Shown here piece by piece: positions 57,269-64,000 of a stretch of 64,000 nt of DNA. Origin of the DNA: Callorhinus ursinus (taxonomy: Eukaryota > Chordata > Mammalia > Carnivora > Otariidae); contig NW_020312893.1 in assembly GCF_003265705.1 (NCBI RefSeq), positions 18,748,007-18,812,006 of the forward strand, in the 5' to 3' direction. The notes beneath the pieces are model-generated. The model did no database searches. It saw nothing but the letters and a program-made list of their open reading frames with translations, and was not told the DNA's origin. Within the stretch, counting starts at the first letter, position 1, and each line of letters begins with the position of its first letter. Both the position numbers and the translations under genes were made by a program.

Positions 57269-57276
57269 TTTTTATA
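57269..57276 (-). promoter_or_regulatory. TATA-like box of the candidate minus-strand gene
   Basis: On the minus strand reads TATAAAAA, about 30 bases before the start of the GC-rich block near 57240. An ATTGG (inverted CCAAT) lies just downstream of it on the minus strand. Confidence 0.4.
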
Positions 57277-57279
57277 AAA

Positions 57280-59940
57280 ATCAGTGGTAGACTCTAGAGA
57301 AAGCCTGGTAACCATAGTCCCTAATACAATTTTATTTCAGGAGGTCTTACTTAAATTGCCTGTACCCTAATTGTGCCCTATAATGACTTTCAATGCTCAA
57401 AAACTAGCAAGTTGAAATGTGTATCTCTTTATTTTTGGACTTTCTTCTTTATATTTGTTCTATTTCATTTTCATCTGAGGTAAATCCCTCTGCCCGTTCG
57501 GGGACCTGGACACATCACTTCTCCCTACTTTGTTCCTCTAAGTCTCTCCCATTTTATGTCCAAAAGATGAACTTTCAGTTTGAAAGCAAAGTGTGACATC
57601 TTTTTTCCTATAATACCCTTTCCATTTATTAGGATGCTTTGAGAGGTACAGCTTATATTTATTTTGGATTACCTTTCTCTGAACACCAAAATAATTTTCT
57701 TTTCAAATTTCTTCAACCTACGTTCTCAGTTCATTCTTATGATCTATGTCAGTAATTCTCTTTTGAATTAATGTTTGAGTATTTTAATGATGTTTCATGA
57801 TGATATATCTTTACTTAATATATTTCAATATATTTACTGTCATCGTACTTTCCACTGTATTTCTTTTTTGGAAATAAACATGTACTTGAGTAATTATTGA
57901 ACTTAGTTTCTCTCCTTACCAAATGTTATGCACTAAATAAGCTTTCTTTTTTTTTTCATTCTAAGTTTTCTTTTATCTCTTCAATACCGTGACCCTTTTC
58001 TTCTATATAATACGGACTTAAAACCATAAAACTATGGACAAATCATATTGATTAACACAGATTTGTTAATATCTTAAAAGCTTCTTACAAAAGTAATATA
58101 TTAGGAAGAAGTGTGTTTTATTGCAGGAATTAAAGAATTAAAATTATCTGTTTATGTTGTAAATACAATGTAAACTGAGAAGAAAAATATCAGGTGACAA
58201 TTTTGATAGATGTCAAAGGAAAGAATGTGACGCTCTACAATAAACTTCTGATTTAAAAAAAATTCTTATTAAATTAGACACAGTAAAGTACTTTTTACAA
58301 AAAAATCAATTTACATAATACAGATGTTAATGCCAAAATTTTTTCTTCTCATATTTTTAAGTGTTGCTTCTATCTCAATTGTTATAATTTTTTTATAAAC
58401 ATACACTTCATGCTTCTTTTCTATTTTGCTTTCTATATTTTCTTCCCAAAATTTTCATCCCTACATCTTTGTCTTCAGCATCATCTCGGAAACTGCTCAA
58501 ATTTTAGCCTAAAACAATCCCTTATTCTCTAATACCAATTCATTTTTTTAACTTTAGTGCCCTTTTTAATTGTGTTATTATAATTTGTACTTATATTATG
58601 GCTTTTAATTTCTTTATTTTCCTTTTATCTAGTTTTCCAAGAACCTCAATCTGTTCTTTCTCAAGCTTTTTGTCCCTGTTCCATGGAGGTCATATCTTTC
58701 ATATACTGTTGATGATGATGAGCAGTTTTAATTTTAAATTTCTATCTAATTTATTTAGTAAATCATTTAAAAAATAAAAAACTGAGCTCTTCCTGTGTCT
58801 TCTTAAAGTTTATGATCATTTTTCTCAATATTTAAGATTTTTTTCTTTTTATACTCCTATTTTTAAAAATATTTTTATTTATCCTCAAATGAGTAAGAAT
58901 CTTGCCAAACTCCCATGCTAAGAGGCATGTAGATTTCCTTTGGTTCCATTCATTTGATATACATATATGTGGCCTGAATGACCTTCTAAGACCTATACTT
59001 ACAGGTCAATTTGTTGTCATTAGCACTTTTCTCAAGTCCCAGTACTCTATCTAAACTCTTTCCTCTAAGGCAGTGTTTTTCAAACTGAAGATTACTATGT
59101 ATTAACAGATCCTGAAATCATTTTAGATAATCACAGCTAGCAATGTCAGTGTGCATTGCACTTAACTGTTTAAGTATTGCCTGGTGATGGCTTTTTTTCA
59201 GTGGTATGTACAAATACATACATCTGTATGTAAAATGCATTTCTTACTGCTGTCATAGTCAGAACTGTTTGAAGAGCACTGCTCTTGGCTGGATCTCTTG
59301 GTTTATATCCCAGTCCCACTACCTGTTTCTCTAATCTTTTGAAATACTAGAACATAACAAAATTCAAACCCACCTTCAGACGGTCGTATTTGTTACACAA
59401 CAGGATACAATAAAACTTCCTTTGATACTCTGACACACCATTTCTCCCTACCTCTCTCCCCAACCCCTTCTGGCCCTGGTCTTGACAAACACTGCTCTTA
59501 AATGCAATGATAAAGCAGAAAGATGGTTGGAAGAGTTGCTCTCTTTCTCCAATGGACGGCATACATAGTTCAGGGATAACTGTTCAATTTTATGGTTTAA
59601 CACGAACCTACGTTTCCAAACAAAGGAGGTAAGAATGAAGTGTCTTTCAGCCTTCTTTCATGTAGATGGAACTGGCTGTATCTGTTTGGAACCTATCACC
59701 ACCAGCTGTGTATTCAGTAGAAGGAAATAATTGATTTGCTACTAGTCTTTTACTTAACTGTCTTATTTTTCAAAATTGTCTGTTTCATTCTAGATATTTT
59801 ATGGAGAAACTACTGTAACATTTCTAGTCTGATGATATTTGAAGGCACTTATTTTATTTAAAACTGTCATTTGCTGGTTTTCTGGTATCATACCCATTTT
59901 TTCTCTTATCTCCTTTTCCCTTTTGGTTTATTTTACTTTG
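57280..59940. other. AT-rich intergenic DNA, nothing recognised
   Basis: T-rich sequence, with old repeat fragments likely (for example around 59070-59260). No exon or named element supported. Confidence 0.4.
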
Positions 59941-59973
59941 TGAAGGAATTTCAGTCTAAAATGGAACCGGAGG

Positions 59974-60185
59974 GGCGCCTGGGTGGCTCAGTCGTTAAGC
60001 GTCAGCTTTCGGCTCAGGTCATGATCCCAGGGTCCTGGGATCGAGTCCCACATAGGGCTCCCTGCTCAGCAGGAAGCCTGCTTCTCCCTCTCCCACTCCC
60101 CCTGCTTGTGTTCCTGCTCTCGCTGTCTCTCTCTGTCAAATAAATAAATAAAATCTTTTAAAAAAAATAATAAATAAATAAAAAT
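59974..60185 (+). mobile_element. CAN-SINE
   Basis: Head GGGCGCCTGGGTGGCTCAGT. Perfect 16-bp target duplication AAAATGGAACCGGAGG at 59958-59973 and 60186-60201. The perfect duplication suggests a recent insertion. Confidence 0.95.
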
Positions 60186-60449
60186 AAAATGGAACCGGAG
60201 GATATAAAACGAAAAATCTCATGCATATGCACTCTGCACTTAGGAAAACAAAATGTAAGAAACTGATTTTCCATAAATGCCTGATTTACAGAAAACTGAT
60301 AATGTTGAAATTTTCTTAAATGATAGGGAATTAGTCAAGGGTTACTTTATATGAACCTTGGGATATTTTTGTTTATAGTTTCTAGAGACATGAACAAGAA
60401 ATGCCCCAGATCAAGTCGATCTCACAAAATAAGCGGAAACGAAGTTTAT

Positions 60450-60715
60450 TTGTATGATTGGACTAGTTTGTCTCCTCAGGGAATTTTCAAAGCTGGTCTC
60501 TGCTTTTGATTTTAAGTCTCTAAAGTGAACTCTCCCCTCTTCGCATTCCCTGCCCATAAATACAACCTACCCCAAACCCTCATCACATTGCTCTTGCTAC
60601 AGTTTGTGCATCCCAATTTGCAATTCCTCTGCTATCCCCAAATAAACTCTTTTTTTTTTTTTTGACAATTTTGAGCTTCTTCAGTTTACCTATTTTTTAG
60701 GTCAGTTTTCCTTGG
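60450..60715 (+). mobile_element. LTR-like fragment, family C
   Basis: Forward LTR-like layout: CCCATAAATACAACCTACCC, CTCTGCTATCCCCAAATAAA with a polyadenylation signal, a T-run, then a short R/U5-like end. No internal genes nearby; assignment is tentative. Confidence 0.5.
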
Positions 60716-60733
60716 TATCAGAAGTAGAATCCA

Positions 60734-60948
60734 GGGATGCCTAGGTGGCTCAGTCGGTTAAGCATCCCACTCTTGATTTCGGCTCAGGTCATGATTTCAG
60801 GGTTGTGAGATGGAGCCCTGCAAGGGGCTCCATGCTGGGTGTGGAGGCTGCTTAATATTGTCTCCCCCCACCCCACACAAACACACTCCCTTTCCTTCTC
60901 TCTCAAGAAGAAGAAGAAGAAGAAGAGTAAGAAGAAGAAGAGGAGGAA
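60734..60948 (+). mobile_element. CAN-SINE with an (AAG)n tail
   Basis: Head GGGATGCCTAGGTGGCTCAG. The usual AAATAAA tail is replaced by a (GAA)n stretch at 60905-60946. Confidence 0.88.
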
Positions 60949-61446
60949 GGATCCAAAGGAGATGACCATGAAGGATGACAATCCTCCAAATGGAGCAAGA
61001 TGCCCTCTCTTCTCCAAGCCCCTTGAGCTCCTTGCTTCCAGAAATTGCTGCTTATGACAGGTTCATGTGTCTCTCACGTTCTGAGCTCACGTTCTTAGCT
61101 CCCTCCTTTTAGTTAAGTTTTCTAATTTTATGTGAGATCTGTTTAAGGGCTTTGTCCTTTTTGGTGAATACTCATTTGTTTTCTTGGTTTCCAGAAGCAT
61201 GCTAGAATTTTGGTATAATTCTTTGGAATTCTTAAGAGCAAAACAAAAAAATATATGTGGTCAGCACAGGTTGAACAAATAAATGCTACTAGAGGGCCCA
61301 CCTCCTCCTTATGAAAGATTTTGGTGTCTGAAGTAAAAGATTCTTGTAAGAGGATAAGTTGGTCACACACAGGCCAAATTGGCATTTAGTTGCCTGCCAA
61401 CTACAAGACAACTTCTGTGCAATAGGGGACATCTGGTCATTGTTGT

Positions 61447-61790
61447 GTTACGGAACATGGACTGGATTGCCCTATGGAAGAACCAAGCGGCACCTGGAGA
61501 TCTTGGAGAATAGGAGGTTTATTTAACGTTAACAGGCTCAGAGGAGAGTGATCTCCAAAGATCTCTAAATCGGCCCAAGCACAAGCAAAAGGTGCAATTT
61601 ATATACTTCTACTTCTGCATACTTGGTATTTTTGGGGCGTGCACGAAGCAGGGCAGGGAGAAGAACCCAGAAGAGCCCCGGGGCCAAGACTGGGGCTCTC
61701 TCGCGGGCTCAGTCAGCCATCTTAGGACACAGATTTTCCTTATTAGTTGGACAACTAGGGCAATGGCCATCTGCCAGGAGAAAAGAAGTA
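61447..61790 (-). mobile_element. LTR family A, reverse
   Basis: Starts TGTTACGGAAC, then GAACCAAGCGGCACCTGGAG, TTTATATACTTCTACTTCTG, AGCCATCTTAGGACACAG. Matches 45170-45529 in reverse. May extend to about 62030. Confidence 0.7.
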
Positions 61791-62383
61791 TCCCATGAAA
61801 GGAACACTGTAAAACAAAACACAGCTCCCAACCTTAAAAGCACACCCATCAGGCTATTCAGGAATTGCTTTTCTCTTTGTCTTCAAGAAACCCTCTGAGA
61901 TAAGGGATCCCAACCACTTAAATGCTCTAACAGTGGTGCATTTAGGGGGTCCAGTGGTCCCTAAATGACCCACCTTACTAAAGGTAATTTAGAAATTCAA
62001 TGGCCACTATGGGGAACTTGCCATCTCCCCAGACTTGATTTTCTTTAGACTATATTAGAAGACCACAATAATAGAACAAACAAACTGAATGGGATAGCTA
62101 TTTTAATCAATACCTAGAGGATTCAAATGTACTCAAGATTCTAAATTGGCCTCTTTACAAAATACTATTTCTAAGTTAACTGAAGTAAATAAACAACCAA
62201 AAGGTGATTTAAAAAAAAAAAACTGAAGCCTCTTCTTTAACAATACCAGCAAAGTTTCCCCCAGCCCCATTGCTCCACCTCCTCTAGATCCACCTTTGCC
62301 TAACGCCTTCCTTTATCTGATCTCCCCTTCTTCTCTAAAGCTGAAACCTTACCGACTGAGCCCTTTTAAAATGAGGCCTCTGA

Positions 62384-64000
62384 GGGGCGGAGCAAGATGG
62401 CGGAGGAGTAGGAGACCTGGATTTCGTCTGGTCTCAGGAATTCAGCTGACTAGGGATCAAACCATTCTGAACACCTACGAACTCAACAGGAGATCGAAGA
62501 AGAGAGTAGCAACAACTCTCTGAACAGAGAAGTGACCACTTACTGGAAGGTAGGGCGTGCGGAGAAGTGAATCCGAGGCGATATTCGGGAGGATAGACGG
62601 CGGGGGAGGGGGCCTCCGTCGGCCGCTTCTGGCAAGTGCTAGAGCCACGGAGCACAAAATCGGACCTTTTAGAAGCCGGCTCCGCTGAGGGACGTCGCTG
62701 CAGTGGCTAAGCGGGGGGTGGAATCCTCCCGGGACAGTGTGGTCTCAGGACCCTCGGGGTCACAGAAAGACCAGGGGTGCCTGAGTGCAGCAGAGCTCCC
62801 AGGTATCGGAGCGGGGAAGCCGGCTGCAGAGACGGAGCTGAGGCGTGGGCTCTCAGCTCGGGGTTGCCATAAACCGTGATCCGCGGCCCAGTCGGGCCAC
62901 TGCTCCTCCAGCAGGGACCCAACAAGCGGCAGAGCCGGAGAGACTCCCCTTCCTCCCCCCCAGGAGGAGCAGCATGGGAGCGCACCGCAGGAATGTGCTG
63001 GGTTTGGAGACTCCACACGGGGTCGGGTGCCAGAGATAGAAATGCTCGGTCACAGGCCGGGTGAGCACGGAGTGCGGCCGGAGACCGGGGACAAGGGAGT
63101 GACTGCTTTTCTCTGGGGGCGCACTGAGGAGCGGGGCCCCGAGTTCTCGGCTCCTCTGGGTGGAGATTGGGAGGCCACCATTTTCACCCTGGTCCTCCAA
63201 AGCTGTACCGAGAGCTTGCAGGGAACAAAAGCTCCTGAGAGCAAACCCGAGCAGCTTGCTTAGCCCGGACCAACAAGGGCGGGGCAATTCCGCCTCCGGC
63301 AAAGACATTTGGGAACCACGGCAACAGGCCCCTCCCCCAGAAGATCAGCACGAACAGCCAGCAAGCCAAGACCAAGTTTACTGATCAAGGAGAACGGGAG
63401 AACTCCAGCGCTAGGGGAATACTGCACATAGAATTCATGGCTTTTTTTTACCATGGTTCATTAGTTTTTCAAAGTTAATTTTTTTAACTGTTTTTTTTTG
63501 AATTTTTCTTTTTCCCTTTTTCACCAACATCTTATCAATCCCTTTCTTAAAAAAACATTTTTTATTTTTCATTTTTAGAGTCATATTTTATCCCTTCATA
63601 GTAGTTACCCTTATTTTTGGCATATGTATATATATATAAGTTGTTCTCTCTTTAAAATTTTGAGAAACAGTTTCTTCTAACAGATCAAAATATGCCCTAA
63701 ATCACTAGTGTATGCTTTTGTTTTAGTCTCCTGCCTGATCCCATTCTCTCCCTTTTTTTTCTTTTCTTTTTTTTTAAATCTTCTTTCTTTTTTCAAACAA
63801 CTGCTTATCATTCCTTTTATAAAATCTTTTATAATTTTCATCTTTATGGTCATCTTCCATCCCTTCATTGTATCAACCCTTATTTTGTACATATATAAGT
63901 CTTTCTTCCTTTAAAATTTTAGGAGACACTTTTTTCTAACAGACCAAAATACACCCAAAATCTAGTGTGTGGCACTGATCTATGCACTAGCCTGATCATA
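62384..64000 (+). mobile_element. LINE-1 5'UTR, forward, continues past the window
   Basis: Begins GGGGCGGAGCAAGATGGCGG, followed by a GC-rich 5'UTR to about 63430 and a T-rich stretch to the window end. ORF1 is not reached. The opening AAGATGGCGG is a YY1-type site as found at the 5' end of mammalian L1 promoters. An intact 5' end suggests a possibly full-length element. Open frames inside the GC-rich part (for example the minus-strand 62853-63308) are not taken as genes. Confidence 0.85.

Noticed and set aside
3362..60143. Many 60-110 codon frames beginning or containing [20 protein letters not shown] peptides
   Set aside because: These are translations of CAN-SINE bodies, not genes.
3352..60948. 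tRNA-like A and B box segments in SINE heads
   Set aside because: They are the tRNA-derived portions of SINEs; no complete cloverleaf tRNA gene is present.
62853..63308. 151-codon minus-strand open frame in GC-rich DNA
   Set aside because: Lies within the LINE-1 5'UTR, where GC-rich sequence gives chance open frames on both strands.

Overview
The window is vertebrate nuclear DNA from a carnivoran mammal. Coding sequence is split into short exons with GT/AG introns, and about thirty tRNA-derived carnivore SINEs (CAN-SINE/SINEC type) carry the head GGGGCGCCTGGGTGGCTCAG, a CT-rich stretch and an AAATAAATAAAATCTT tail. The SINE heads look like those of bears, seals and mustelids rather than the typical dog SINEC_Cf head, so an arctoid caniform is the best guess. 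This is inference from remembered consensus sequences. REGION 1 (1-13262, + strand) is the 3' half of an alpha-2-macroglobulin family gene, best matched to ovostatin (OVOS-like). Fourteen exons, the first only 11 bases long at the window edge, join in perfect phase into 537 codons plus a stop. They cover the end of the first CUB half, the thioester domain with an intact PYGCGEQ, the second CUB half and the receptor-binding domain. REGION 2 (13263-30990) is intergenic and filled with SINEs, L1 3' ends, ERV LTRs and older repeats. REGION 3 (31027-41129, + strand) holds four colinear relic exons of a second, decayed A2M/ovostatin-type paralog. They correspond to MG2, MG3, thioester-domain and receptor-binding exons. 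A broken retroviral pol fragment (about 37900-40335) with an 85-bp tandem duplication lies between the last two. REGION 4 (41130-53700) is repeat-dense: SINEs, three LTR families with nested insertions, and old interspersed repeats. REGION 5 (53753-57276, - strand) contains a candidate small gene that I do not recognise. It has a TATA-like box, a GC-rich first exon with a GTGAGT donor, a strong-Kozak ATG exon, three further phase-compatible coding exons, a short terminal exon with a stop, and an AATAAA signal. The predicted protein is 145 residues. This is the most interesting candidate for an undescribed element. REGION 6 (57280-62380) is AT-rich intergenic DNA with LTR pieces and SINEs. At 62384 a + strand LINE-1 starts with its GC-rich 5'UTR and YY1-type motif and runs off the window end, so it may be a full-length element. 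No bacterial features, CRISPR arrays or genuine tRNA/rRNA genes were seen.
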